Origin: an uncultured Bdellovibrionales bacterium
GTDB taxonomy: Bacteria; Bdellovibrionota; FAC87; UBA2466
Assembly (NCBI GenBank): GCA_937903155.1
Contig: CALCZU010000101.1
Location: 1 to 13,817, forward strand
Direction: 5' to 3'
Length of the DNA stretch: 13,817 nucleotides
This document shows, piece after piece, positions 1 to 7,617 of this stretch (its first letter is position 1; each line of letters opens with the position of its first letter). Position numbers and translations under genes: made by a program. Below the pieces are notes generated by a model that was given only the letters and a program-made list of their open reading frames with translations, ran no database searches and was not told where the DNA came from.

Positions 1-102
1 AAACAAGGAAGCAACACGCTTACGGCACTTTCCCTTAAAAATAAAATACAGAACCCACTTACCTTGCACGTGCAAAGCGAACTATTCCCAGCTCTCACCT
101 TG
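1..102. other. Intergenic window edge, no gene seen
   Basis: No reading frame with credible coding character is visible here. The stretch contains an exact 12-bp palindrome, TTGCACGTGCAA, at 64-75. Part of it (TTGCACGT) recurs on the outer side of the second interspersed repeat near 7846-7853 on the minus strand, so this stretch may be an outer, decayed part of the repeat unit. It lies downstream of recQ, and I see no GC-rich hairpin with a T-run that would serve as a recQ terminator. Confidence 0.5.
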
Positions 103-185
103 CGCGCTCTCGTGCAGCGAGATTGCTTCCGTCTCCGCTAAAGCTGCGTCGGACAAGTCGTCGCTCCGCTCCTCGCAACGACGGG
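103..185 (-). repeat. Interspersed repeat, copy 1, with 30-bp insertion
   Basis: Read on the minus strand, the copy begins CCCGTCGTTGCGAGGAGCGG and ends with AATCTCGCTGCA plus AGAGCGCG. It matches 7787-7839 on the plus strand base for base apart from a 2-bp difference (111-112) and a 30-bp insertion at 130-159. The insertion separates the GAGCGGAGCGAC half from the GAAGCAATCTC half. The core resembles a short GC-rich repeat (TTGCGAGGAGCGAAGCGACGAAGCAATC-like) known from memory in many unrelated bacterial genomes. It lies just beyond the recQ stop codon, 14 bases away. Confidence 0.85.
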
Positions 186-199
186 TGGGTTCGTGATTG

Positions 200-1693
200 C
201 TAGTTTATCGAAGTATTCTGAACAAGCGGATTCGGAGTTAAAAATTTCCCGCGGCAGTTGTCGCATTTTTTGCAGATTTCGCCAGCCTCTTCTCCGAAGT
301 AGTGGCGCATAAACATCATTCGACATTCCGTTGTCTGACCATAGCGCATGATCGTTTCGATACGTTCTTTTTCTTGCGTGGTTCTTTCGTCGTAATGATG
401 AAGAAATTTTTCGAATTGTTCGACCGTCTCAAAGGTGTGGAGCAGGCGGACTCCTTTTTTCTTTTGGATGATCTTTTCTTTCTCAAGATAATTCAAAAGA
501 ACTGCGGCTTTTTTCTTACAAATTCCAGAAACTTCTACGAGTTCTTTTATGGGAACAACCTTTTTAGGAGTGTCGCTCATCTTCAGAAGGGTTTGATAAA
601 GATGGGCGGCATCTTGGCTTGTAGGGTATTTCCCGCCTAAGAAGAAAGAATGGATTTTCTTGTCTTCTAAACGATAGAGAAGCGCCGTTGTCGCCTTTTT
701 TCCATCTCGCCCGGCGCGCCCAGCTTCTTGATAGTAGCTTTCGACCGAGTCTGGGAAAGTGTAATGAATGACAAAACGCACGTCGGGCTTGTCGATTCCC
801 AGTCCAAATGCTTTGGTCGCGACAATGACGTCGAAACGGTTGTGCATAAAATCCTCTTGGGACTCACGTCTTAATTTCATCGGCATTTTACCGTGGTATT
901 TTCCCGCTCTGAGCCCTGCTTTTAAAAGGCGTGAGTGCAATTCGTTTGCGAGCTTCACAGTTGTTACGTAAACGATTCCGATGCCATGACTCTCTCCGAT
1001 AATTTGGAGGCAACGCTGAAATTTTACGTCTTCATTGACTGTGCGGTACACATTAAAAACTAAGTTTGGGCGGTCGATTCCGCAGCTAATCACAGTGGCT
1101 TTTGGAATTCCGAGTTGCTCTAGAATATCTTTTTGAACTTGATCCGTTGCGGTCGCTGTGACGGCAAGAACGGGCGGACTTCCGAGTTGCTCAATCGCTT
1201 TTCGGATATTTAAAAATGCCGGTCGAAAATCATGTCCCCATTGCGAGACACAATGAGCTTCGTCAATCACCACTAAGGACACGCCCTTTTTCTGAAACGC
1301 TTTTAATCGTTCAGGATTTTCTAACTGTTCCGGAGTGACATAAACCAGCTCCGCGAGCCCTTTTTTGACATCGTGAACGGCCTCTTTTTCCTCAGATGCG
1401 GTGAGAGTCGAATCGAATTTTGTGGCCTCAACACCCGCTTCTTCGAGCTTGGTGGTCTGGTCATGCATCAGTGATATCAGGGGTGAGACGACAATGACCG
1501 TCTTTTTAAAAAAGAGCGCAGGTAGTTGATAACAAAGGGATTTTCCAGCTCCGGTGGGCATCAGTCCCAAAACGTTTTTATGGTTCATGACGGATTCGAT
1601 GATTTCCCTTTGGCAGGGGCGAATCCGTTTAATCCCGAAATATTTTAGGGCTTTTTTATTTAGTTGCGACCAATCAATAGAGCTGTGCTTCAT
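200..1693 (-). CDS. recQ: RecQ-family ATP-dependent DNA helicase, short form
   Basis: This is a 3'-5' superfamily 2 helicase that unwinds branched DNA in recombination and fork repair. Visible motifs are a Q-motif (RPCQREII, 25-32), Walker A (MPTGAGKS, 45-52), DEAH (144-147), VTATAT (178-183) and arginine-finger motif VI (QEAGRAGRDG, 322-331). The RQC zinc site is Cys457, Cys474, Cys477 and Cys480, with the same 17-3-3 spacing as E. coli RecQ. The protein ends 17 residues after the last zinc cysteine, so the usual C-terminal winged helix and HRDC domain are absent. About 126 residues separate motif VI from the first zinc cysteine, against roughly 55 in E. coli. The extra part (about 375-420) reads like a small winged helix. 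The ATG start has a good ribosome site (AGGA at 1700-1703, 6-nt spacer). It is transcribed away from the antiporter operon. Confidence 0.95.
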   Translation of the reverse strand: MKHSSIDWSQLNKKALKYFGIKRIRPCQREIIESVMNHKNVLGLMPTGAGKSLCYQLPALFFKKTVIVVSPLISLMHDQTTKLEEAGVEATKFDSTLTASEEKEAVHDVKKGLAELVYVTPEQLENPERLKAFQKKGVSLVVIDEAHCVSQWGHDFRPAFLNIRKAIEQLGSPPVLAVTATATDQVQKDILEQLGIPKATVISCGIDRPNLVFNVYRTVNEDVKFQRCLQIIGESHGIGIVYVTTVKLANELHSRLLKAGLRAGKYHGKMPMKLRRESQEDFMHNRFDVIVATKAFGLGIDKPDVRFVIHYTFPDSVESYYQEAGRAGRDGKKATTALLYRLEDKKIHSFFLGGKYPTSQDAAHLYQTLLKMSDTPKKVVPIKELVEVSGICKKKAAVLLNYLEKEKIIQKKKGVRLLHTFETVEQFEKFLHHYDERTTQEKERIETIMRYGQTTECRMMFMRHYFGEEAGEICKKCDNCRGKFLTPNPLVQNTSIN

Positions 1694-1827
1694 TTTCCAT
1701 CCTACCGCAACAGCAACTTTGCAACCCCTATGCCCTTTTGTTAGATTAGAAAAATCTTTTTTTGAGGCGCGAGAGGGATGGATTATCTGTATCTTTTACG
1801 CCTACTTAAGCTATAGTTTTGCGAGCT
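1694..1827. promoter_or_regulatory. Divergent intergenic region between recQ and antiporter operon
   Basis: These 134 bases must contain the start signals for both transcription units. On the plus strand, TATAGT at 1812-1817 is a plausible -10 hexamer for the antiporter, but no good -35 lies 16-18 bases upstream. On the minus strand no strong -35/-10 pair stands out for recQ. A small hairpin, AGATT/AATCT at 1743-1757, is followed by a T-run. Confidence 0.4.
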
Positions 1828-3237
1828 ATGTCAGAATCTGGTCTAAATCGAAACAAACGTTCTATCTTTGTCTTTTACGCCGCCTTGTTTAGTCTCACCA
1901 TCGCAGCTTATTGGTGGATTCAGTATAAAGGAAGCGTCTTCACCGTTCAGTTTTTGACTCCGGCGACGCCCAACGGATCAAAAGAGATTCATCGACAGAT
2001 TGATACACTCCTCCATTTCTTGTTAGCAATGTCAGTTGTGGTAATCGCCGCTCGGGTGATGGGTGCGATTTTTAAGTTGATCCACGAACCTCCGGTGATT
2101 GGTGAAGTCTTGGGTGGGATCATGTTAGGCCCCTCGCTTTTGGGACGATACATGCCGGAGCTTCAAGCGACATTACTTCCCCATGAATCGATTCCGTTTG
2201 TCGGAATCATTGCACAGCTAGGGGTGATTTTTTACATGTTTCTGATCGGTCTTGAGTTTGATCTCAAAGTTTTAAAACGGTCGGGCCATGCAACTCTGGC
2301 GATCTCGCACGCGAGCATCATGATTCCCTTTACGCTCGGCGGACTTTTGGCGTTGAAGTTGTACCCTGAGTTTCGTGCGCCTGGGGTTTCCTTTATTAAC
2401 TTTGCTCTGTTTTTGGGCGTCTCAATGTCGGTTACGGCTTTCCCGGTATTGGCCCGTATTTTAAGTGATAAAAAAGTGACTCGAACGCGGATGGGGCGCA
2501 TCGCTTTAACCAGTGCGGCTGTGGATGACGTTACGGCGTGGGTTCTTTTAGCGTTTGTGGTGAGCATGGCTCAAGCAAAAATTGGAAACGCGCTGATAAC
2601 GCTGTTTCTCACAGTGATTTATATTTTTGCGATGTTCTATTTAGGACGTCCCTTGATTGCGCGACTCGTTCCCTATTTAGAAAAGCTAGATCGTCTCACC
2701 GAAGGGGGAATCGCCATTATTTTCGTGGCGCTTTTACTTTCAGCGCTTGCGACCGAAGCCATCGGGATTCACGCTCTTTTCGGAGCGTTTTGTTTAGGAG
2801 CGGTCACTCCCCATAGCAGTCGAGTGGCGAAAGAATTATCGGACCGTCTTGAGGATTTGGTTCGCGTCATGTTTTTGCCGGCGTTTTTTGCGTTCACTGG
2901 GCTTCGAACCCAGATTGGCCTTTTGGATAGGGCGGAGGACTGGAAGGTCTGCGGCCTAATCATTTTAGTCGCAACCATAGGAAAATTTGGCGGTACATTT
3001 GTCGCGTCCCGATTTGTCGGCTTGAGTTGGAGAGATTCGGCTGCGATGGGAACTTTGATGAACACGAGAGGACTCGTAGAACTGATTGTCCTGAATTTAG
3101 GACTCGATCTGAAAATCATCAGCCCAACGATGTTTACAATGTTGGTGGTGATGGCGCTCGTTACGACCTTTATCACGAGTCCGGTTTTCACACTTCTAAC
3201 GCGTAAGCACCCTTGGACAGAAGAACCGATTCAATGA
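1828..3237 (+). CDS. CPA2-family cation/proton antiporter, CHX-like
   Basis: This 469-residue inner-membrane protein exchanges a monovalent cation (K+ or Na+) for protons. One N-terminal hydrophobic segment (13-30) precedes the antiporter core. Family motifs are EVLGGIMLGPSLLGR (93-107), FPVLARIL (205-212), AAVDDVTAW (230-238, with the Asp pair 233-234 at the expected ion-binding site), and MNTRGLVELIVLNLG (411-425). The last motif is notably close to plant CHX and related bacterial exchangers. No RCK or Usp domain follows, so ligand gating of the KefB/KefC kind is unlikely. I chose ATG 1828. An in-frame TTG at 1819 is possible, but neither has a clear Shine-Dalgarno. The stop overlaps the next start (ATGA). 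Ion specificity cannot be read from the sequence. Confidence 0.9.
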   Translation: MSESGLNRNKRSIFVFYAALFSLTIAAYWWIQYKGSVFTVQFLTPATPNGSKEIHRQIDTLLHFLLAMSVVVIAARVMGAIFKLIHEPPVIGEVLGGIMLGPSLLGRYMPELQATLLPHESIPFVGIIAQLGVIFYMFLIGLEFDLKVLKRSGHATLAISHASIMIPFTLGGLLALKLYPEFRAPGVSFINFALFLGVSMSVTAFPVLARILSDKKVTRTRMGRIALTSAAVDDVTAWVLLAFVVSMAQAKIGNALITLFLTVIYIFAMFYLGRPLIARLVPYLEKLDRLTEGGIAIIFVALLLSALATEAIGIHALFGAFCLGAVTPHSSRVAKELSDRLEDLVRVMFLPAFFAFTGLRTQIGLLDRAEDWKVCGLIILVATIGKFGGTFVASRFVGLSWRDSAAMGTLMNTRGLVELIVLNLGLDLKIISPTMFTMLVVMALVTTFITSPVFTLLTRKHPWTEEPIQ

Positions 3238-3914
3238 GAACCAGGACAAGCTACAAATACTTTGATTTTATTATGGCCGCGTTTGTGACGGTTTTGCTCT
3301 GTAGCAACTTGATTGGCGTTACAAAGCTCACTCCTGTTTTTGGAATGACGTGCACGACCGGCATTTTCTTTTTTCCATTGAGTTATATTTTCGGCGATAT
3401 TTTAACTGAAGTGTATGGTTACGCTTACTCCAGAAAAGTAGTTTGGGCCGGATTTGCCGCCATGGCTTTTGCATCGTTGATGAGTTACGTCGTTGTCATA
3501 CTTCCACCCGCACCGGGATGGGGCGGACAAGCAGCCGTCGAAACAATTTTTGGAAGTACGTGGCGAGTTTTTGTTGGATCGTTGATTGCTTTTTTCTTAG
3601 GCGAACTTACAAACTCATTTGTTTTAGCCAAAATGAAAATCTGGTCTCAAGGAAAACACCTTTGGATGCGCACGATTGGTTCGACGATTGTGGGAGAGAT
3701 TGTAGATTCTGCAATTTTCTACCCCATCGCATTTTTAGGCGTGTGGCCAGTGGAAGTCGTCCTTAAAGTGATGCTGAGTAACTATGTAATCAAAGTGATG
3801 GTTGAAGTAGTCATGACTCCAATTACCTACAAAGTTGTTTCGTTTCTCAAAAAGTCTGAGCAAGAAGATTATTATGATCGAGGAACCGACTTTAACCCCT
3901 TCCGATTGCAATGA
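3234..3914 (+). CDS. yhhQ: Queuosine precursor transporter, YhhQ/VUT family
   Basis: This 226-residue integral membrane protein is predicted to import a queuosine precursor (preQ0/preQ1 class) for the wobble modification of GUN-anticodon tRNAs. Family signatures are CSNLIGVTKLTP (23-34), FPLSYIFGDILTEVYGY (47-63), GELTNSFVLAKMK (123-135), GSTIVGEIVDSAIFYPIAF (149-167) and NYVIKVMVEVVMTPITYK (183-200). The length matches E. coli YhhQ (about 221). The start is the ATG overlapping the antiporter stop (ATGA, 3234-3237), in preference to an in-frame TTG at 3213 inside the previous gene. The overlap implies translational coupling. The stop likewise overlaps the following gene. The precise substrate is inferred from the family; no queuosine biosynthesis gene lies in the window. 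Confidence 0.92.
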   Translation: MRTRTSYKYFDFIMAAFVTVLLCSNLIGVTKLTPVFGMTCTTGIFFFPLSYIFGDILTEVYGYAYSRKVVWAGFAAMAFASLMSYVVVILPPAPGWGGQAAVETIFGSTWRVFVGSLIAFFLGELTNSFVLAKMKIWSQGKHLWMRTIGSTIVGEIVDSAIFYPIAFLGVWPVEVVLKVMLSNYVIKVMVEVVMTPITYKVVSFLKKSEQEDYYDRGTDFNPFRLQ

Positions 3915-4855
3915 TCTCCATCGGTATTTCAGCCTGCCTTTTAGGTGATAAAGTCCGTTTTGATGGTGGGCACAAAAATAATCCTTACATCGCCGACGTT
4001 TTAACTCCCTTTTTTAAATGGGTTCGAGTTTGTCCTGAAGTTGAAATGGGTTTGGGAACCCCGCGCGAGAGCATGCACATCTTGAATGAAAAAGGAAAGC
4101 TTCACTTAAAGACCGTAAAAACGGGACAAGACTTGACGGCAAAATTTCAAAAATTTTCAGAACAAAAACTGAAAGAAATCGAAAAACTCGAACTTTCAGG
4201 ATTTCTACTGAAGAAAAATTCTCCGAGCTGCGGGCTCGAGCGAGTGAAAGTTTATACCGACGGAGTTCCCTTTAACGACGGAAGCGGTTTTTTTGCGATG
4301 GCGCTCAAAACTTCCTTTCCGGATCTCCCTTTGGAAGACGAGGGGAGACTTGTCGACGCGAAACTCCGCGAAAATTGGGTTCAAAGAGTTTTTGTGTACC
4401 GAAGGTTCCAAGATGTTCTTAAAAATTTTAGTAAAAAGGCGCTGATTGAATTTCATACCCGAAACAAGATGATTATCTTGTCGCACAATCCCAAAGCCTA
4501 TCAAGAACTCGGGCGCTGGATTGCCCGAGGCAAATGGTCAAAGAAAGAACTTTTAAGTTATCGTTCTGAAGTCATGGCGGCATTGAAAACACCCGCGACG
4601 CCGGGAAAGCATGTGAATGTCCTTCAACACATGGCGGGCTATTTTAAAAAAGAGATTACCGCCTCCGACCGAGAAGAACTAATGGCGAGTTTCGACGATT
4701 TTAAAAAAGGGTACGTGCCATTGATTGTTCCGGTGACTTTGATCCGTCACTATGTTCGAAAGTTTGAAATCGAATATTTGAAAGATCAGTATTATCTCAC
4801 CCCGCATCCGAAGGAACTCGCACTTTTAAATCATGTTTATACCGAGATGCCTTAG
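3911..4855 (+). CDS. rudS: RudS-type tRNA 4-thiouridine desulfidase (DUF523-DUF1722)
   Basis: This is a two-domain protein of 314 residues. The N-terminal TudS/DUF523 domain (about 1-150) has the three conserved cysteines that hold a [4Fe-4S] cluster: Cys9 (ISACLLG), Cys41 (VCPEVEMGLGTPRE) and Cys107 (NSPSCG). It also has the conserved Glu in CPEVE and the Ser of NSPSC near the catalytic site. The C-terminal DUF1722 domain (about 175-310) begins at LIEFHTRNKMIILSH and ends at the TPHPKEL segment. From established work, such fusions (RudS) remove sulfur from s4U in tRNA, with DUF1722 binding the tRNA; DUF523 alone acts on free thiouracil (TudS). The ATG overlaps the transporter stop (ATGA), so the gene is the third and last of a coupled operon. 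The family call is firm. Activity in this organism is inferred. Confidence 0.92.
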   Translation: MISIGISACLLGDKVRFDGGHKNNPYIADVLTPFFKWVRVCPEVEMGLGTPRESMHILNEKGKLHLKTVKTGQDLTAKFQKFSEQKLKEIEKLELSGFLLKKNSPSCGLERVKVYTDGVPFNDGSGFFAMALKTSFPDLPLEDEGRLVDAKLRENWVQRVFVYRRFQDVLKNFSKKALIEFHTRNKMIILSHNPKAYQELGRWIARGKWSKKELLSYRSEVMAALKTPATPGKHVNVLQHMAGYFKKEITASDREELMASFDDFKKGYVPLIVPVTLIRHYVRKFEIEYLKDQYYLTPHPKELALLNHVYTEMP

Positions 4856-5023
4856 CGCGTTGTTGTTAACAGAAGTTCCTCTCCTTTTTACCGGTTGGTA
4901 TCTATATGCAACCACCTCTTAGATTAAAAATCCTGATTGCTTACATTGTTTCGTGCTCAAAAGAAATTTTTTTTTCTGGCACTGCGTTTGCTCTAGCTAA
5001 TGAGAGGAAGGGGGGCCTCATTC
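4856..5023 (+). promoter_or_regulatory. Upstream region of metalloprotease with start-deciding RBS
   Basis: There is no gene between rudS and the protease. The purine block AGGAAGGGGGG at 5005-5015 lies 8-12 bases before ATG 5024. It therefore supports that start over the earlier ATG 5000, which would put the block inside the coding sequence and leave no ribosome site upstream. No strong -35/-10 pair or rho-independent terminator for rudS was found. The only structure is a weak GGTTG/CAACC pairing near 4894-4914. Confidence 0.5.
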
Positions 5024-7258
5024 ATGGGAATGGCTCAGAAATATGTTCTAGGAATCGGAATCAGCTTACTTTTTTTAAACGCTTGCGCGAAACAAGAATC
5101 GTCGGTGGTGACAGTCCCTATCGACGCGACGAATCCACAAGTGGAAAAAACGCTAGGGGAGAGCACGCCCTATGTCGTGATGGGACCCGGAGCTTTTCAA
5201 GCCGCGAAAGCGGATAAGAGAATCAACGCCGATACGAGCGAAGCCATCGCTTATCTCAATCGAATCGCAAATCTTTCGGGGGAAACCGTTGTGAACGGTT
5301 TAGGGAATGCCGGCCAAACGAGTGTTGCGGCCAATTCACTCGTGGTCGGCTTTCCTATTGGGCTTTTGGGAGAACAACAACTCTTCGGCGGCGTCGTCAC
5401 AAAGACGGATGCGGCAGAGAGTGAGACTCTGGGAAGACTCAAGCTCATGGACATTGAACCCATTCATGTCAAAACGGTTGTCGCCAAGGGAGATGCGGCG
5501 AATCAGTTTGTCTTGGGGCTCGTCGGTTGTTTGAAAGACTGCTCTGAAGGATCGGAACAAAAGGGAATCTTAGGAATTCCGGTCGTCGGAGTCGATGAAA
5601 AGAAAGGCGTCGTCTTTGTCGATCTCGCTTCGCTCGGTGAGGAACTCAATCTCGTCGAAATGTTAGATCCCAAAGGCGAATACACTCAACTCAAAACAAA
5701 ATCGGCGAAAACCGTTGCTGTCGATTACTCCGTATCGACCCTAGTTTTCGATGTGGAAGTGACAATGGTGCCTTTGAAAGCCGAAGTACGCGTTGCGGAG
5801 AAAGAAACGAAATTCACCGTCCGTTGGTACTTAAGACTCGCTTCGAAGTTCCATCCCGAATTTCAATCGCGTCCTGAAACCGATGGCGTTGGATTCTTTA
5901 TGACGTCACGAGCGAAGGCTTCGAAAATTCAAAGATTCGTTCTGCCAAGTCAAGGACAGGGCGGACTGAATGCAGAACCGGTAAAGTACTACATCAAAAA
6001 TGTTCCTGAAGAGTACAAAAAGAGTTTCGCTCATTGTTTCGACGTCTGGAACGATAAGTTTATCGAACTCACGGGCAAAAAACTTCTCGCCTATGAGTTT
6101 GTCGATGCCACAGACCCTCGAGCAGCGCTGCTAGTGCCGGGCGATGTTCGTTACAATATCGTCGAATGGGATCTGGTTAATCGAGCTCCTTACGGCGGGT
6201 TAGGCCCCTCCATCGCAAATCAATTCACAGGTGAAATCCTTTCAGCCAACGTCTTGGTTCAGGGTCCACACATTGTGAAAATTTACAAAGAATGGTTCGA
6301 AAAAGGAAAAGTCGTTCAAGATCTGATGGAAGAAGGTTCGGTTATCGAAGCGCTGACATTGATGCGTGAGACGGCCGATAGACTTAACGCTCAGCTAACG
6401 GCGGGAAGTCTATCCAAGTACTCACTGTCATTGAAAGACATTGCCTTCCGATCCGTTTCTGAAATGGCGGCGCTAGAAGATCCGATCGTGCAAAGAGAAG
6501 ACTTCGATCTCTTACCTTCCGGATATTCTTTCACGACCTACATGGATGGTTACTTCTTGGATCTTCTCGGACATGAGTTAGGCCATAACTTAGGGCTACG
6601 ACACAATTTCCGAGGAAACCTAAGTTTCACTTCTCTTGAAAAAGGAAAAGTGTCTCACTCCATCATGGAATATCTAGGACGTGGTTTTAGACACCTCGAT
6701 GATGTCGGTGTCTACGATGTGATTGCGTTGAAATACGGCTACCTCGGAGTTCAACCTTCAAATCGGACACTCTTCTGCACGGATGAAGATGTTCCCGATA
6801 AAGATAATCTTGGAAACTCTGCCGAATGCTCGCGAGACGATGCCACTCAAGATCCCTTTGGATTCTTGGATGAAAGACTCGAAAGAGCGGTTTCACTTCT
6901 CATCGGAAGAGGACTCGACGGAGATCCTGTCTGGAAAGTCGGCAGCATGAGTCGTGAAATTGCAGCCGTTGTTCCAGCGCTTGGAATGTACGCCGCCACC
7001 GCCGAAAAAACATCGGCCAAGTGGACCAATTTCAATCTCAAAGGCGACCGACCGACGACCTCGTCTGAAATCGTAAAGTTTGTCAAAGCGAAATTGAATT
7101 CTAAAGTCTGTCCAAAGGACTTGGATGCAGTCTTAGCCGGAAAGAGCGAAGGGGGTAAGCAGATAGTACGCGACAACTTAGAAGCTTTGAGAAAATCTCT
7201 CAAAGAGAATTTGTTGCCACTGAAAGTGTTCTCGGAAGCTGACTTTGCTTGCGAGTGA
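5024..7258 (+). CDS. Lipoprotein zinc-dependent metalloprotease (HExxHxxGxxH)
   Basis: From ATG 5024 the product has 744 residues. It carries a type II signal peptide: MGMAQKYV, a hydrophobic core, then the lipobox LNAC with Cys21 as the lipidated residue, followed by Ala. It is therefore a membrane-anchored envelope enzyme, probably on the outer membrane. The zinc site HELGHNLGLRHNF starts at residue 517 and fits the metzincin pattern HExxHxxGxxH. SIMEY about 20 residues later (Met548) is a candidate Met-turn. Upstream, NIVEWDLVNRAPYGGLGPS and the following TGEIL segment resemble the large bacterial DUF5117/DUF4953-type zinc proteases. The N-terminal ~300 residues look like a beta-rich domain I do not recognise. 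It is monocistronic and converges on the PilZ gene 17 bases away. An alternative start, ATG 5030, would still preserve the signal peptide. Substrate is unknown. Confidence 0.88.
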   Translation: MGMAQKYVLGIGISLLFLNACAKQESSVVTVPIDATNPQVEKTLGESTPYVVMGPGAFQAAKADKRINADTSEAIAYLNRIANLSGETVVNGLGNAGQTSVAANSLVVGFPIGLLGEQQLFGGVVTKTDAAESETLGRLKLMDIEPIHVKTVVAKGDAANQFVLGLVGCLKDCSEGSEQKGILGIPVVGVDEKKGVVFVDLASLGEELNLVEMLDPKGEYTQLKTKSAKTVAVDYSVSTLVFDVEVTMVPLKAEVRVAEKETKFTVRWYLRLASKFHPEFQSRPETDGVGFFMTSRAKASKIQRFVLPSQGQGGLNAEPVKYYIKNVPEEYKKSFAHCFDVWNDKFIELTGKKLLAYEFVDATDPRAALLVPGDVRYNIVEWDLVNRAPYGGLGPSIANQFTGEILSANVLVQGPHIVKIYKEWFEKGKVVQDLMEEGSVIEALTLMRETADRLNAQLTAGSLSKYSLSLKDIAFRSVSEMAALEDPIVQREDFDLLPSGYSFTTYMDGYFLDLLGHELGHNLGLRHNFRGNLSFTSLEKGKVSHSIMEYLGRGFRHLDDVGVYDVIALKYGYLGVQPSNRTLFCTDEDVPDKDNLGNSAECSRDDATQDPFGFLDERLERAVSLLIGRGLDGDPVWKVGSMSREIAAVVPALGMYAATAEKTSAKWTNFNLKGDRPTTSSEIVKFVKAKLNSKVCPKDLDAVLAGKSEGGKQIVRDNLEALRKSLKENLLPLKVFSEADFACE

Positions 7259-7276
7259 TCTCCTAGAGGTAGAGAT
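7258..7276. terminator. Weak hairpin between convergent genes
   Basis: ATCTC (7258-7262) pairs with GAGAT (7272-7276) across a 9-base loop, exactly spanning the two convergent stop codons. There is no T-run on the plus strand. It may act as a modest bidirectional stop, but a 5-bp stem is weak. Confidence 0.25.
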
Positions 7277-7575
7277 TAAAGGAAGCGGAAGCCGACCTTG
7301 ATTAAAGAATCATCGAGCTTCTGCTTCCATCTCACCTCGGCTTGAACCGGTTCGTAAGAACCAATCTTAATCCGACAAATCTCACCAATTTCAAAACCAT
7401 TTTGAGACTGAAACACAAGTCCGCAACCCTGAGCGGATTGATCCAGAACCAACCCAATCAAATTCGCGTGAAATTTTCCTTCAATGTTCACGGAATCAAT
7501 ATGCGCAAATGGATTCGTAGGTTCAGGCTTAAACCGATTCTCTCGACGACGCTTAGTATAAACAAAAACTTTCAT
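7276..7575 (-). CDS. PilZ-domain c-di-GMP-binding protein
   Basis: This single-domain protein of 99 residues has both PilZ ligand motifs: RxxxR as RRENR (10-14) and DxSxxG as DQSAQG (45-50). The latter is followed by CGLVF and the typical strand pattern ending KVGFRFL. Proteins of this kind bind cyclic di-GMP and pass the signal to motility, adhesion or secretion machinery. The partner is unknown and no cyclase or phosphodiesterase is in the window. The ribosome site is poor. Immediately upstream, on the minus strand, TCCGATAA at 7585-7592 resembles a sigma-28 (FliA) -10 box. The gene is isolated between a convergent protease and a repeat block. Confidence 0.88.
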   Translation of the reverse strand: MKVFVYTKRRRENRFKPEPTNPFAHIDSVNIEGKFHANLIGLVLDQSAQGCGLVFQSQNGFEIGEICRIKIGSYEPVQAEVRWKQKLDDSLIKVGFRFL

Positions 7576-7617
7576 AGTAAAGTCTTATCGGAAAAAGCAG
7601 TGCGTTGCTTGAACGAC

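Noticed and set aside
138..326. 62-codon minus-strand frame at the recQ end
   Set aside because: It overlaps the zinc-binding end of recQ in another frame and continues through the repeat.
1743..1763. Hairpin AGATT/AATCT plus T-run resembling a terminator
   Set aside because: The stem is only 5 bp and AT-rich, and no plus-strand gene lies upstream of it. It sits in a divergent promoter region.
200..4855. Defence island around recQ
   Set aside because: RecQ occurs in some defence loci, but its neighbours here are transport and tRNA-modification genes and it is divergently transcribed. Nothing points to immunity.
4906..5217. 103-codon plus-strand open frame
   Set aside because: It overlaps the well supported lipoprotein protease in another frame and shows no protein-like pattern.
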